From Paenibacillus qinlingensis (lineage in GTDB: Bacteria; Bacillota; Bacilli; Paenibacillales; NBRC-103111), in the NCBI RefSeq assembly GCF_013204845.1, contig NZ_JABMKY010000020.1, positions 1 to 64,000 of the forward strand: a stretch of 64,000 bases of DNA, given 5' to 3'. The notes beneath the pieces were generated by a model. That model was not told where the DNA came from. It made no database searches and saw only the letters and a list, made by a program, of their open reading frames with translations. How positions within the stretch are numbered: position 1 is the stretch's first letter; the number at the start of each line of letters is the position of its first letter. This document shows positions 51,478 to 62,200 of the stretch, in pieces. A program made the position numbers and the translations under genes.

Positions 51478-52614
51478 TTGAAAGCGATTTTACAGGAAAA
51501 TAAAGCATTTATTCAGGGAACATGGGAGCGAATTGGCGCGAAGATTTCTAAGACTTCACTACGTATTCAAGATGGATTCCCGCACACAACGATAAATGGT
51601 GTCTATGACGATTGGCATGATGATCTTTCCTGGTGGACCAATTCATTCTGGGCAGGGATTCTGTGGCAGCTATACAAGGATGATCCAAGTAATGAAACCT
51701 ATAAAGTGTATGCCCAAAGTATTGAAACGAAGATGGATGCCGTTCTGCATAGTTATGATAAATTGCATCATGATGTCGGCTTTATGTGGCTATTAACCTC
51801 GGTGTTGAATCATGAACTAACTAAAGATGAAGGTGCAAGACAACGGGCAATGCTGGCAGCGAATGTGTTATCTGCTCGTTACAATTTTGCCGGTGGCTAT
51901 ATTCGTGCATGGAACGGAAGTGGGAATGAAGGCTGGGCGATTATTGATTGCATGATGAATATCCCATTGCTATTCTGGGCGAGTGAACAAAGCAATGATG
52001 ACCGCTTCAAACACATCGGAATCCAACATGCAGACAAGACGTTGGCAACGTTCATTCGAGAAGATGGTTCCGTCAACCATATAGTTAGCTTCGATAAGGA
52101 TACAGGTGAAGTGGTTGAAATCCCAAGAGGACAAGGTTATGCAAGTGGTTCTTCTTGGTCAAGAGGGCAAAGCTGGGCCATTTATGGCTTCGCGCAAACA
52201 TATAATTGGACAGGGAAAACAGCGTATCTGCAAGCTGCGAAACGGATCGCACATTATGTATTAACGTGTTTACCGCTTACGGATTATGTACCGCCTTGCG
52301 ATTATAGACAACCTCCTGATGCAACATTGTTAGATAGTTCAGCTGGTGCCATTACCGCCTGCGGATTAATTGAAATTGCAAAAGCTGTTCCTGAGGCAGA
52401 GAAGGATCTGTATTTACAATCAGCAATTCGCATTCTTAAGGCGCTTGATGAGAAATGTGCCATTTGGGATTTATCCGATGAATGTATCTTAACGAGTGCA
52501 ACAGCAGCGTTTCATCCAGGCAACAATCCACGCACAGCAGTCGAGAACGGTGCTTTGATCTATGGCGACTATTATTTCGTAGAGGCGATAGCGAAGCTAA
52601 GAGCGTTATTATAG
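51478..52614 (+). CDS. GH88 unsaturated glucuronyl hydrolase
   Basis: TTG 51478 is eight bases after AGGAGG; 378 residues, cytoplasmic, (alpha/alpha)6 barrel. The enzyme hydrates the double bond of the delta-4,5 uronic acid left by polysaccharide lyases and so releases the sugar. The two catalytic Asp residues are visible: D99 in HHDVGFMW and D157 in IIDCMMN, spaced as D88 and D149 of the Bacillus GL1 enzyme. RGQGYASGSSWSRGQSWAIYG is also typical. Its presence implies a lyase in the pathway; the giant secreted protein at 59280 is a candidate. Confidence 0.94.
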   Translation: MKAILQENKAFIQGTWERIGAKISKTSLRIQDGFPHTTINGVYDDWHDDLSWWTNSFWAGILWQLYKDDPSNETYKVYAQSIETKMDAVLHSYDKLHHDVGFMWLLTSVLNHELTKDEGARQRAMLAANVLSARYNFAGGYIRAWNGSGNEGWAIIDCMMNIPLLFWASEQSNDDRFKHIGIQHADKTLATFIREDGSVNHIVSFDKDTGEVVEIPRGQGYASGSSWSRGQSWAIYGFAQTYNWTGKTAYLQAAKRIAHYVLTCLPLTDYVPPCDYRQPPDATLLDSSAGAITACGLIEIAKAVPEAEKDLYLQSAIRILKALDEKCAIWDLSDECILTSATAAFHPGNNPRTAVENGALIYGDYYFVEAIAKLRALL

Positions 52615-52627
52615 TAGTCATCTTTCT

Positions 52628-52684
52628 AAAAAAACCATCCAGCGCTTTGCAGCACAACTGCTGATCAAAGCCTGGATGGTTTTA
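52628..52684. terminator. Bidirectional terminator between GH88 and binding-protein genes
   Basis: AAACCATCCAG pairs with CTGGATGGTTTT, with an inner GCTTTG/CAAAGC stem. It serves two convergent transcripts. Confidence 0.88.
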
Positions 52685-52726
52685 TTTGTACTGTTTATTT
52701 GTTCTGCTTATTCTTACTAGTTATTC

Positions 52727-54337
52727 TTATCGTTTATTATAACGATCCAAAGCAGCTTGTTGAATTTTGATAGCCTCATCGATGTTTAAGGATTTAAGCT
52801 TCTTAATAAAAGTATCATAATTTTCAATGGGTTCTGCATTCATTACGAACTTGTTAAACATTTCGCCTACATAGGTATTCACATCGCTCATAATGGAAGC
52901 AAATTTAGCACTTTCTTCCGGCGATGGCGTAACTGGCGGCATTTTCTTCTTGTTGATGGCATCACTCCAGTTCTTGACGGATTGCTTCAGAACAGGTGTA
53001 GTCCAACTGTATTGCTCGTTATAGCGCACATCAATTAATTTAGGAGAGCTGCCGGCATATTTCGATAATGCTTGTGCCATCGGTAATCCCTGCGGGTTTT
53101 TCATGATGAGATCGGTGTATTTAGGATATCCATTCTCCATCGTGTAGGAAACGCCTTCAATACCAAAGTTAAAGAGAAGATTACCTTCTTCCCCATAGCG
53201 ATAATCAAGATACTTCACGGTTTCGATTGGGTTTTTGTTCGCTTTGGTAATGGCTGCGCCAAGGCCAGTGAAATAATTAACTTTTTGGCCAATTTCGGCA
53301 CGATCACCTTTCTTAAGAGTTGGATACGTGACGCCTTGTAACACGAATTTAGGATTCTTATCTTTCATCAATTGATTGAATTTGCCTACCCCTCCGCCGG
53401 CTAGGACAATACTCGAACCAATGCGCTCACCCGTTACTTTCGCATCAAACAGCTTCTCATCGTTCGTCGCATATTCGGGATCCAGGAGGCCTTCTTTGTA
53501 CCATTTCTGCATCGTTTTCACATACTCTTTGAACTCAGGCTGGGTAACGCCGTATTTCACAACACCATTATCTTGATAGAACTCGAAGCCAATACCCCAA
53601 GCACCGACAAGGAAACTGGAATCTCTTAGCCAGAAATCAGTGTTGATATGGAAAGGGATTTCATCAGCTTTGCCGTTACCATTCGGATCTTTCTCTTTAA
53701 ATGCTTTCAATACGGTATACCATTCATCAACGGTTGTCGGTGCGGTTAAACCTAACTTCTCCAACCAGTCCTGACGGATCACAGGTCCGGTGTACGTTAA
53801 CTGTTCATTTTTCAAATTGAGATCTGGGAAGGAATAAATTTTACCGCTATCTGTGGAAATTTGCTTCTTCACTTCCGGATTTTCCTTCAGGATTTTGCTT
53901 AGATTCGGCGCATACTTGTCAATTAAATCCTTGAGGTCGATAATGACACCGTCATTAATCGCTTTCTCAGGTCCACCTGGGTAAGACAACCAGTTAAAGT
54001 CGATGACATCTGTCAAGTTATTGGAAGCAACCATTAGATTCAGCGCTTGTTTGACTTGCTCTGGCCCGATCGGTGGGTGCGTATATTCCACTTTCACACC
54101 TGTACGCTTTTCTAGTTCTTTGTAGACTTCTCTATCATTGTAGTTTTTGGAGACAGGAGCTGCGTTGTTGTTCATTTCTAAGAAGTAGGTAAGATTAGTT
54201 AAAGGTTTTGTTGTTGCAGCTGCCGATGCTGCTGAACTACTTTCTGGTGTCGTTGTGCTGCTGCAAGCACTCAACATGGCGGCAATTAGAATGACAGATG
54301 TGGAACCGATTACAACATTTTTTAAGGTTACTTTCAT
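52727..54337 (-). CDS. ABC importer solute-binding lipoprotein (uronate-type locus)
   Basis: A 536-residue LipO/YtcQ-type protein, ATG 54337 after AAGGGGA. The signal ends in the lipobox MLSAC (Cys ~25) followed by a Ser/Thr/Ala linker. Binding-fold features: NLTDVIDFNWLSYPGG, DWLEKLGLTAPTTVDEWYTVL, DPNGNGKADEIPFH, VKYLDYRYGEEGNLL. The neighbouring GH88 suggests an unsaturated uronosyl oligosaccharide ligand. It is the third gene of its unit, after the two permeases. Confidence 0.93.
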   Translation of the reverse strand: MKVTLKNVVIGSTSVILIAAMLSACSSTTTPESSSAASAAATTKPLTNLTYFLEMNNNAAPVSKNYNDREVYKELEKRTGVKVEYTHPPIGPEQVKQALNLMVASNNLTDVIDFNWLSYPGGPEKAINDGVIIDLKDLIDKYAPNLSKILKENPEVKKQISTDSGKIYSFPDLNLKNEQLTYTGPVIRQDWLEKLGLTAPTTVDEWYTVLKAFKEKDPNGNGKADEIPFHINTDFWLRDSSFLVGAWGIGFEFYQDNGVVKYGVTQPEFKEYVKTMQKWYKEGLLDPEYATNDEKLFDAKVTGERIGSSIVLAGGGVGKFNQLMKDKNPKFVLQGVTYPTLKKGDRAEIGQKVNYFTGLGAAITKANKNPIETVKYLDYRYGEEGNLLFNFGIEGVSYTMENGYPKYTDLIMKNPQGLPMAQALSKYAGSSPKLIDVRYNEQYSWTTPVLKQSVKNWSDAINKKKMPPVTPSPEESAKFASIMSDVNTYVGEMFNKFVMNAEPIENYDTFIKKLKSLNIDEAIKIQQAALDRYNKR

Positions 54338-54497
54338 TTCTTGTTCATCCCCTTAGGCTTATTTGTAGGTTGTATAACCTTCAACGCAAATATAGTGAAC
54401 TTCTGGCTTTTTGAATACCATCCATTTGGGATTTGTACTATCAGATCTCTGCTTTTCGCGACCATCAATCGGTATACAGCTCAACTTGTACAGCATA

Positions 54498-55379
54498 TTA
54501 CCCTTTGATTGCTCCAATCATAACCCCTTTGACAAAGTACTTCTGGAGAAATGGATATATGATGAGAATAGGCGTAGTTGTTACAATAATTGCCGCATAT
54601 TTAATGGTGCTGGCAACGAATGCACGATCGTCTGTCGTCATATTCGTCGTCATGCTATCTGTGCTATTGATGATTAGGATCTCTCTCAAAATCATCTGCA
54701 ACGGATACAGGTCACGATCACGCAGATAGATTAGTGCATTGAAGTAAGCATTCCAATGTCCAACACCGTAGAATAAAATCATAACAGAGATGACGGGCAT
54801 GGATAGAGGCAGGATGATGCGAAATAAAATGGTAAGATCATTCGCTCCATCAATTCTAGCTGATTCCTCTAAACTATCCGGTATCGCTTGAAATGACGTA
54901 CGCATGATGATGAGGTTAAAGGTTCCCACTAGTCCAGGTAGAATAAGTGCCCAACGTGTATCATATAAGCCGAGTCCATTCACCAGTAGATAAGTAGGGA
55001 TAAGTCCGCCACCGAAAAACATCGTAAATACGATAATCATCATGATGGGATCACGGAGCATGACATTCTTACGAGACAACGCGTAGGCACCTAAACTAGT
55101 AAAGAAGATGTTGAGCACAGTCCCAATGACGACGTAGAAAATGGTGTTTAAGTAACCAATACCAATCATTGGATTATTGAAAACAAGTCGGTATCCCTCT
55201 AGTGAAAACCCTGTAGGCCAGAACATGAGGCCTCGCTGCTGTGCAAACTGTGCAGGATCACTGAATGAGGCCATAACAATATAAATGAATGGATACAAAG
55301 TTACGATGCACAAGATAGAGAGTATGAGATATGTGGATAAATCAAAGCTAATATCGCCAATCGTTTTACGTTCTTTCAT
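54498..55379 (-). CDS. ABC importer permease (YtcP-like)
   Basis: A 293-residue membrane protein with six segments, EAA loop EESARIDGANDLTILFRIILPLSM and terminal KGVMIGAIKG. It starts ten bases after its partner's stop codon. The 160 bases between it and the binding-protein gene hold no other gene. Confidence 0.94.
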   Translation of the reverse strand: MKERKTIGDISFDLSTYLILSILCIVTLYPFIYIVMASFSDPAQFAQQRGLMFWPTGFSLEGYRLVFNNPMIGIGYLNTIFYVVIGTVLNIFFTSLGAYALSRKNVMLRDPIMMIIVFTMFFGGGLIPTYLLVNGLGLYDTRWALILPGLVGTFNLIIMRTSFQAIPDSLEESARIDGANDLTILFRIILPLSMPVISVMILFYGVGHWNAYFNALIYLRDRDLYPLQMILREILIINSTDSMTTNMTTDDRAFVASTIKYAAIIVTTTPILIIYPFLQKYFVKGVMIGAIKG

Positions 55380-55389
55380 GATGAGCCTC

Positions 55390-56370
55390 CTACCACAGTT
55401 TCGTATCCGTTAAGGAACTACTGAGTCGATTCGTAATAATTAATAAGATGAAATTAATGACGGAATTGAAGAGTCCTACGGCTGCACTGAAGCTGTAGTT
55501 GGATTCTAATAACCCTTTGCGATAAACAAATGTGGAAATTGTATCGGCTGTTTCATACATCGCAGGGTTGTAGAGTAGAATGATTTTCTCTGCACCTACG
55601 CTCATGAAATGCCCAATCGTAAGAATGAATAAGATGATGATGGTCGGTGCGATACCTGGCAGGGTAATATGTCTAATTTGTTTGAAGCGATTCGCACCAT
55701 CTACGCGAGCAGCTTCATAGAGTGAAGGATCAATACCGGCAATCGCAGCCAGATAAATAATAGATCCCCAGCCTACACCTTGCCAAATCCCGGAGCCTAC
55801 GAAGAGGAAACGAAAGTAATCAGAACTGTTGAAAAATTTGAGCGGCTCTACACCGAACATGCCAAGCAGTTGATTGACCAAACCGTTAAGCGAGAAGAAA
55901 TCCACTGTCATCCCAACCACAATGACTACAGAGATGAAATGTGGAATATAAGTAATGGTTTGCACGGCTCTCTTGAAGAAACGCACGCGCACTTCGTTTA
56001 ATAACAAGGCTAACAAAATAGGAGCTGGAAAACCAAAAATAAGTTCATAGAAACTGATTAGTAACGTATTCTTTAGAACACGCCAGAAGTAAAATGAACT
56101 AAAAAATTGCTTGAAGTGGATGAAGCCGACCCACTCACTGGCTAGTATACCTTTTGCTGGTGAAAATTGCTTGAACGCAATTTGCGCCCCGTACATCGGT
56201 ACATAATGAAAAATAACATAATACGCGACAACGGGTAGAAGGATGAGATAGATGAGTTTATTTCTAACTAGATCCTTCTTGAGTCTATACAAGTAACCCG
56301 ACTTTTTCTTGACTGCAGATGCATCGATGGATCTCGCAGCGGCTGTTGTGCTGCTCGAATTGCTGTGCAT
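55390..56370 (-). CDS. ABC importer permease (LplB-like)
   Basis: I choose ATG 56370; GTG 56382 directly abuts the ribosome site AAAGGG. The ~326-residue product has a basic cytoplasmic N-terminus, six membrane segments (first LIYLILLPVVAYYVIFHYV) and the EAA loop YEAARVDGANRFKQIRHITLPG. It is first in the permease-permease-binding protein unit. No ATPase gene is nearby. A TATAAT box at 56409-56404 on the minus strand is the likely promoter. Confidence 0.93.
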   Translation of the reverse strand: MHSNSSSTTAAARSIDASAVKKKSGYLYRLKKDLVRNKLIYLILLPVVAYYVIFHYVPMYGAQIAFKQFSPAKGILASEWVGFIHFKQFFSSFYFWRVLKNTLLISFYELIFGFPAPILLALLLNEVRVRFFKRAVQTITYIPHFISVVIVVGMTVDFFSLNGLVNQLLGMFGVEPLKFFNSSDYFRFLFVGSGIWQGVGWGSIIYLAAIAGIDPSLYEAARVDGANRFKQIRHITLPGIAPTIIILFILTIGHFMSVGAEKIILLYNPAMYETADTISTFVYRKGLLESNYSFSAAVGLFNSVINFILLIITNRLSSSLTDTKLW

Positions 56371-56527
56371 GGGGATGATCACCCTTTCTATGTGTTTAAT
56401 TTGATTATAGAAGGGGGGTAGCTGCTAGCCTACCGTATATCTACCCAATTGCCTGCGGAATGCCACTTTTGGGACTATCAAATGGTATCTAACCCCTGCA
56501 AGTTTCCTTGTTTGGATAGGAAGAAGA

Positions 56528-56567
56528 GAAAAACCAGAGGTGCTGCATGCGAAATGCAGCCCTCTGG
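56528..56567 (-). terminator. Intrinsic terminator after the membrane AraC gene
   Basis: CCAGAGG pairs with CCTCTGG and GCTGCAT with ATGCAGC, giving one long stem with a single bulge, followed by a T run on the minus strand. Confidence 0.9.
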
Positions 56568-56569
56568 TA

Positions 56570-58888
56570 TTATTTGTTTCCAATCCGATATTTACCAGGT
56601 GTCAATCCAGTATGTTTCTTAAATATGCGCTGTAATCCAATGTCAGTTGAGTAACCAAGCTTTTGAGAAATGTCCAGAACAGTCATTTCCGTCTCTGTAA
56701 GTAATTTCTTAGCCTCTTCAACCCTCATCTTTGCAATATAGTCCGTGATCGTCTCACCCGTATGCAGTTTAAAGAATCTAGATACATATTTGGGGGAAAG
56801 TGCAAAATGGTCAGCGACACCCTCTAGCCCTAGATTGGCATCGTATACGCTAGTTTCAAGGTAGGCAACCATTTTGCTCATAAGCTCTTGATTATGATCA
56901 GAACGATCTTCATTCACAAATGTGCATAGTGTGGTATACATCAGCTTGATCTCTTGATACATTTCAATGGACGTATCACAAGCAGCTAATCGTTTATCAG
57001 GATCGTCTTCCTGTACGAATACCTCACGATACGTTAGATTGAGAAGCTGTAAACATTTTAAGAGTGTACTCACAATGTTATACATGAGCCATTTTCCTAA
57101 CTCTGGGGCAATAGCGCCTCGATCGAAATTCATCGTGTATACCTGATCTAGGAGTTTAATTACCTGATCTAATTCGCCATGCTTGACTAAATTAATGATT
57201 TGGCTTTCGGTATCAACGGGATAAAAGTAGGTTTTCTCTTCTTCGCCCAGATCGCTGTAGCATATGACTGAATGTTCACCCTTGAGCCATTTATGCTCCA
57301 TCGATCTTAATGCCTCTGCATAACATTCGCCAATCTGCGATGGAGAGGGGCGACTATCACTAACGGCAACAGTGACAAAGATCGAGAGCCGAATCTGAAG
57401 GATCGCATTTAATTCCTCCAAACAGGGCAGGATGTTCAGCTTCCATTGCTCTTCTTGCAAGCTGTGGTTGATCAAAACGCCAACTTGCTCGCGATCCATT
57501 TCGGCAAAGAAAGCCGACATGCCTCTCTCTTTAATCAAATCTTGTAGGATATTCATAATAATGAACCTTACGTGGGCCCACTGACGCTCGGAGTTATCTT
57601 TGACAAATTCGGAGCAATCATCTAGTTCAATCAGCAATACAGCGAAATGGTCATAAGCAAAAGGGGTGCCGATCATTTCGGTTGCTGATTCTTGAATAGA
57701 TTCACTTTCAACACGTCCACGAATGAGCCGGTGAATATAGCTGGATTGAACGGTAGGAAAGTGTTTGTGAAGCTGACCTCGCAACTGCCGTTCCTCTTCC
57801 ATAGACTCTTCCATGGAATTACGCAACGCTGTCCATTCGTCCCATTTGCCGGATCGGGAAGTTTGCGTTGTCTTAGGATTGATCACACCGATCAATTTAC
57901 GTAAAGGGCTATAATTTCTTTCCGTCAACATGTAAGCAGCAATAAGGCCGATTAATAAGCACGCAGCAACAGCTGACAAAGCAGCATACTTGACATGCAA
58001 AACAGGAGCAATGAAGGATTTCTCAGGTACAGTAGCGATAAAGGTCCAACCTGTTTGCTTAGAGTTCTCATAGTTAACCATCCAACTATCTTTATCGGAA
58101 GATGTTGTGAGCGAACCGGATGGGGAAAGAGCAACTGTTTTCAAAATCTCATCTTGCAGAGGGGTATCTGATGTACGCATAATAATTTGCTTATCCTTAT
58201 TCAGGATGTAGAACTGCACTTGGTTTGATGTGGATGACATTTCTGCTGTGTCTAGCAGCTTGGATTGGTCCATCGTCATGATTAATTTTCCTAGCGAATG
58301 GGTTCGATCGCCAAGAGGTATGGATGATGTGTAGGTTAACATGAATTGGCCAGAAGTGCTTTGGATAGCGGGCAAATAGTGTTGATAGCTATATCCATTC
58401 ACATAGGATTTCATCCAGTCCGCATAGGTTAGATCTTTAAAGGGGAGATAGTGCTCATAGTAGAATTGTGTATCCATGCGCGCATTAGTAGTGAAAATAC
58501 TATTTAAGGGCTCGCTGCTTATTGTGAAGTCATCAATAATGCTATTGACCTGGGAATAGTTTCGAAGCTCGGTAAGCAATTGGCTTGCGACATAATCTTT
58601 ATGTGGATTATCAGGCTTGAATTCAGCCAATAGGGTTTGAATCTTGGGATTTACGGAAATTAAATAGCCGAATTGCTGGAGTTCAGTAATGCGATGATCC
58701 ACATTTTGACGGAGTTGACTGATGAGCATACTGTTGGCTTCGTAAGCGTTCTCATAAATAATCTTCTCAAGTTGCGTATACATCCCCCATCCAATAAGGA
58801 GAGGAAATAACAGCATGATAACATTTGACGTAAACAAGCGGTAAAAAACCTTTTTACGAGGTGCATGGAGTTTCGTTCGGTAGATCAT
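56570..58888 (-). CDS. Membrane-anchored AraC-family sensor-regulator
   Basis: A 772-residue one-component regulator. A first membrane helix (NVIMLLFPLLIGWGMYT, ~23-39), an extracellular CACHE-like sensor (40-295), a second helix (YAALSAVAACLLIGLIAAYML), then a cytoplasmic region and a C-terminal AraC domain (~668-770: LGLEGVADHFALSPKYVSRFFK; TVLDISQKLGYSTDIGLQRIFK; TGLTPGKYR). It senses an outside signal and binds DNA itself, without a separate kinase. It stands between the importer it probably controls and the divergent giant secreted protein at 59280. Confidence 0.93.
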   Translation of the reverse strand: MIYRTKLHAPRKKVFYRLFTSNVIMLLFPLLIGWGMYTQLEKIIYENAYEANSMLISQLRQNVDHRITELQQFGYLISVNPKIQTLLAEFKPDNPHKDYVASQLLTELRNYSQVNSIIDDFTISSEPLNSIFTTNARMDTQFYYEHYLPFKDLTYADWMKSYVNGYSYQHYLPAIQSTSGQFMLTYTSSIPLGDRTHSLGKLIMTMDQSKLLDTAEMSSTSNQVQFYILNKDKQIIMRTSDTPLQDEILKTVALSPSGSLTTSSDKDSWMVNYENSKQTGWTFIATVPEKSFIAPVLHVKYAALSAVAACLLIGLIAAYMLTERNYSPLRKLIGVINPKTTQTSRSGKWDEWTALRNSMEESMEEERQLRGQLHKHFPTVQSSYIHRLIRGRVESESIQESATEMIGTPFAYDHFAVLLIELDDCSEFVKDNSERQWAHVRFIIMNILQDLIKERGMSAFFAEMDREQVGVLINHSLQEEQWKLNILPCLEELNAILQIRLSIFVTVAVSDSRPSPSQIGECYAEALRSMEHKWLKGEHSVICYSDLGEEEKTYFYPVDTESQIINLVKHGELDQVIKLLDQVYTMNFDRGAIAPELGKWLMYNIVSTLLKCLQLLNLTYREVFVQEDDPDKRLAACDTSIEMYQEIKLMYTTLCTFVNEDRSDHNQELMSKMVAYLETSVYDANLGLEGVADHFALSPKYVSRFFKLHTGETITDYIAKMRVEEAKKLLTETEMTVLDISQKLGYSTDIGLQRIFKKHTGLTPGKYRIGNK

Positions 58889-59279
58889 TCAATCACCGCC
58901 TTAAAGGGAAGAATTAGTGAACTAGATGACATTGACAAGTTGAGATGTATCTTGTTACTTTGCATTCTAGCATAAGACTAGGAAGATAGACCAGCGACAT
59001 TTCATTTTGCTGAAAAGTGAAGTGAATTCACCAAAATGTGTAGGAGAGAAGCTGTGACTATGACAACTTTCAAACGTAGAAACATGAATTTTGTTAAAAA
59101 GTGCAGAGTTTTGACAAGTTAGTCAAGTATACATGAGGCGTTGAAGAATTTAAGCTGAAAAGATAGGAGGTTAGCATAGCTCGCATCCTTGATAGCGCTT
59201 TCTTATAAACTGGCAATGAGAATGCGTCGATAGAAGAGTGAAATGAACATCCTATATTTTGAAGTTGAGGAGTGAAGTG
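58889..59279. promoter_or_regulatory. Divergent control region between the AraC sensor and the giant protein
   Basis: A 391-bp AT-rich region without a gene. It must carry promoters for both sides. A TTGACA-like word at about 59117 and TATACA near 59130 are too close together for a standard promoter. AGGAG at 59268-59272 is the ribosome site of the next gene. Confidence 0.5.
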
Positions 59280-62200
59280 ATGCCAAAAATGAGATTCAAA
59301 CAGATGGTAAGCAAGATTCTTTTAGCTACATTGCTGATGGGTACCTGCAACACCTTTCTGACGAGTCCGCTGAATAAGGTGGATGCAGCAGAGACCAAAT
59401 ATTTACCAGAAGCGGATACCTATGTATCTAGCGTTCCAGCTGAGAGAGATGTCAACTACAATATAGCACCTACAGCCAATCAGCTGCACCTGAGAACTTC
59501 AGGGGAAAACAACACACAATATCCGTTTTTTCGCTTCAATCTATCCCAATTACCAACTAACTTGGATGGAGCAACATTTAAGCTTCGATTATTTAATAAC
59601 TATGTCGCTAGCGCTGCCACTGTTGCAATTAATGTCTACGCGGTTGCCGATGATACGTGGTCAGAGACAGCCATGACCTGGAACACACAACCTGCCTATG
59701 GTTCACTAATTACGACGTTCAATTTGGAGCAAGCACCTGCAGCAGGCGGAACTGTTGATATAGATATTACAAATTATATTAAACAACAGAAGGCTTTAGA
59801 TGGTAAAGCAAGTCTAGTCGTCGTAAGCACATCTGCTTCATGGCGAGCTTTCACGAATAAAGAAAGAACGTGGGAGGCTATTAAACAACCAGGATTGATC
59901 TACCTCAGAGATGCGGAAGCCCCGATCTACCAATCTGCTGAAATTAGTCCGGATTATAAGAATATTAGTCTGAAGTATGATGAGGCTATTTTGGATAATT
60001 CAGGTGGAAGTTTGAAAAGTAAGGTGTTACTCACGACAGATGGCACGACATACAATCCGTTAGGAGCGAATGACTCGGTTACTGTGACGGATAATGTTTA
60101 CTTAAAAGTGAACCTACAAACAGGACTTGTCGGAGAGAATAATCGAATCAAAGTATTGGCGAGTACGTTAAAGGACAGCTATAACAATATCGCTTCTACG
60201 GAAGTAGTCACGAATTTGCTCATAGGACAAGTTAGTATGTTGCCTCCTAATTATTTGACAGCTGTCGTTGGGGGCACTGCCAAGACCATCCAGTTAAACT
60301 TCGACAAAGCCATTGCGTGGCATTCAGGCAATCCGAAAACGGGATTCCAGATCTCTGACAACGGTGGTAATACGTATCAAGCATTAAGCTTAAATGACAA
60401 CGTCACAATAGAAGGTAGTTCGGTCAGTATTCAATTCAGTTCTACGCTTATTGGTAACAACTTCAAGGTGAAAGTACTCGGCAATACGATTAAATCACTT
60501 GCCAGTAATTTACCACTAGCAACGGATGTGATAACCACTACGCTAAATGTTCCTGCGCCATTATCAGCGCTTGTAACTGTAAAAGTTGCAGCCGACACGT
60601 ATGTCGATGCAGGTGGCGGTGTTGGGACTTCTGATGTGAGTGCAAACAGTCCTTATTACAAAAATTTCGGTAATGAAACGCTCATGTACATTAGAGAAGT
60701 TTCAGGTGCTAATGTGATTGGGGCTGCGAAAGCAAGATCTTTCATGAAGTTCGATATCGCAAATTTGGGAACATTCAATACCGGTAAATTGAGAGTCTAT
60801 CTGCAGTATGGGACAACACAAGCTGGCACTGCTTTATTTTATGCGGTAGAAGATGACAGCTGGACAGAGACGGGTATGACCTATGCGAATCAGCCTGCTT
60901 ACGGGGAATTGCTCGGTACTGCAGAGATTAGTGCCAATCGGACAGATACTTGGTACGAAGTGGATATCACGGATTATCTGAGTAAGCAGAAAGCGAAAGA
61001 TGGCGTTGCCAGTATCATGATTATGAACGATTCAACATCGACGACAGGAGCAAGAAGCTTTAAAACGAAAGAAGGCTCGGCTGTTGGAACCATTTATCCA
61101 CAGCTTGCAATTGATTATGACAGTAAAGCTCCTGCTATTTCTGGTGTTGCTGTTACGGATAACCAAAAAGTTGAAGTAACATTCAATGAAAGTATTTATA
61201 ATAAGGTTCCAGATTTAAAAACAGCGATTAGCACATCTTCCAATGGTACTGACTTCACCGCACTTGCTGGGGGAGATACCGTTAGCATTAGCGATAAGAA
61301 GCTGACAATTAATTTTGCTCAAAAAATTACAGTATCCTCATTATCCATTAAAGTAGCGGCGGGAACTTTAGCGGATACATTCGGTAATGCCAATGGCGTG
61401 GCTATTGAAACTCAACCTATTGTGGTTGATGTAGCGGCTCCCATTTTTGAACCAAACGTTACGTTGGATGCAAGCAATAAAGTGATTACCCTCCGAGCTA
61501 ATGAGGCTTTAATTAGTAAGGTGGCTGATGCTGCTGCACTTAAAGCAGCTGTTACGATAAGCCAAAGCAATCAGGCATTTGTACCTTTGGCACAAGGAGA
61601 TACCGTAGCGATCAACGGAAATTCACTCGTTGTAACGCTGGCAACTAAGCTCTCGGGTTCAGACTACAAAATAAAGGTGGCGGCATCTACATTAAAGGAT
61701 GGGAGCGGAAATTCAGTAGCCGAGTTTATATCAAGCTCCTTCTCTGAAGACGTGCAACCACCGAAACTGGCTGCGGTTTATACCGTAAACTTTAACAAAA
61801 CGATTAAAGTAGCTTTCGATGAACCCATTATGAATAATTTGGCAGATGCTGTGGCTTTAAAAAATGCCATTCAGCTATCATCCGATGGTGGCTTAACGTA
61901 TCAAGCATTGGGTGCTAACGATAAAGTTGAAATTGGGATTAAGCAGTTAAATATTATTCTGCAGCAGCCAGTTACTGGAAGTAATAAAAAGGTCAAAATA
62001 CTTGCTTCCGCGCTTAAAGATACAGTTGGTTTCACAACTGCGGAAGTGGTAGGAGCATTCGCTGCACAAAGTGTCGCTTACCCTTACGCAGAGCCGTCAC
62101 AACATTATTTGGATGATGCCCTACTCCATATTCGGAATATTGCATTTGCCAATATGAACAATGGGCAAGGTAGTGCTCCTGAGACTGAGAACGCTAAAGG

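Noticed and set aside
54411-54729. Plus-strand open frames opposite the permease gene
   Set aside because: They are antisense to a well-supported permease and its 3' flank and have no similarity to known proteins.
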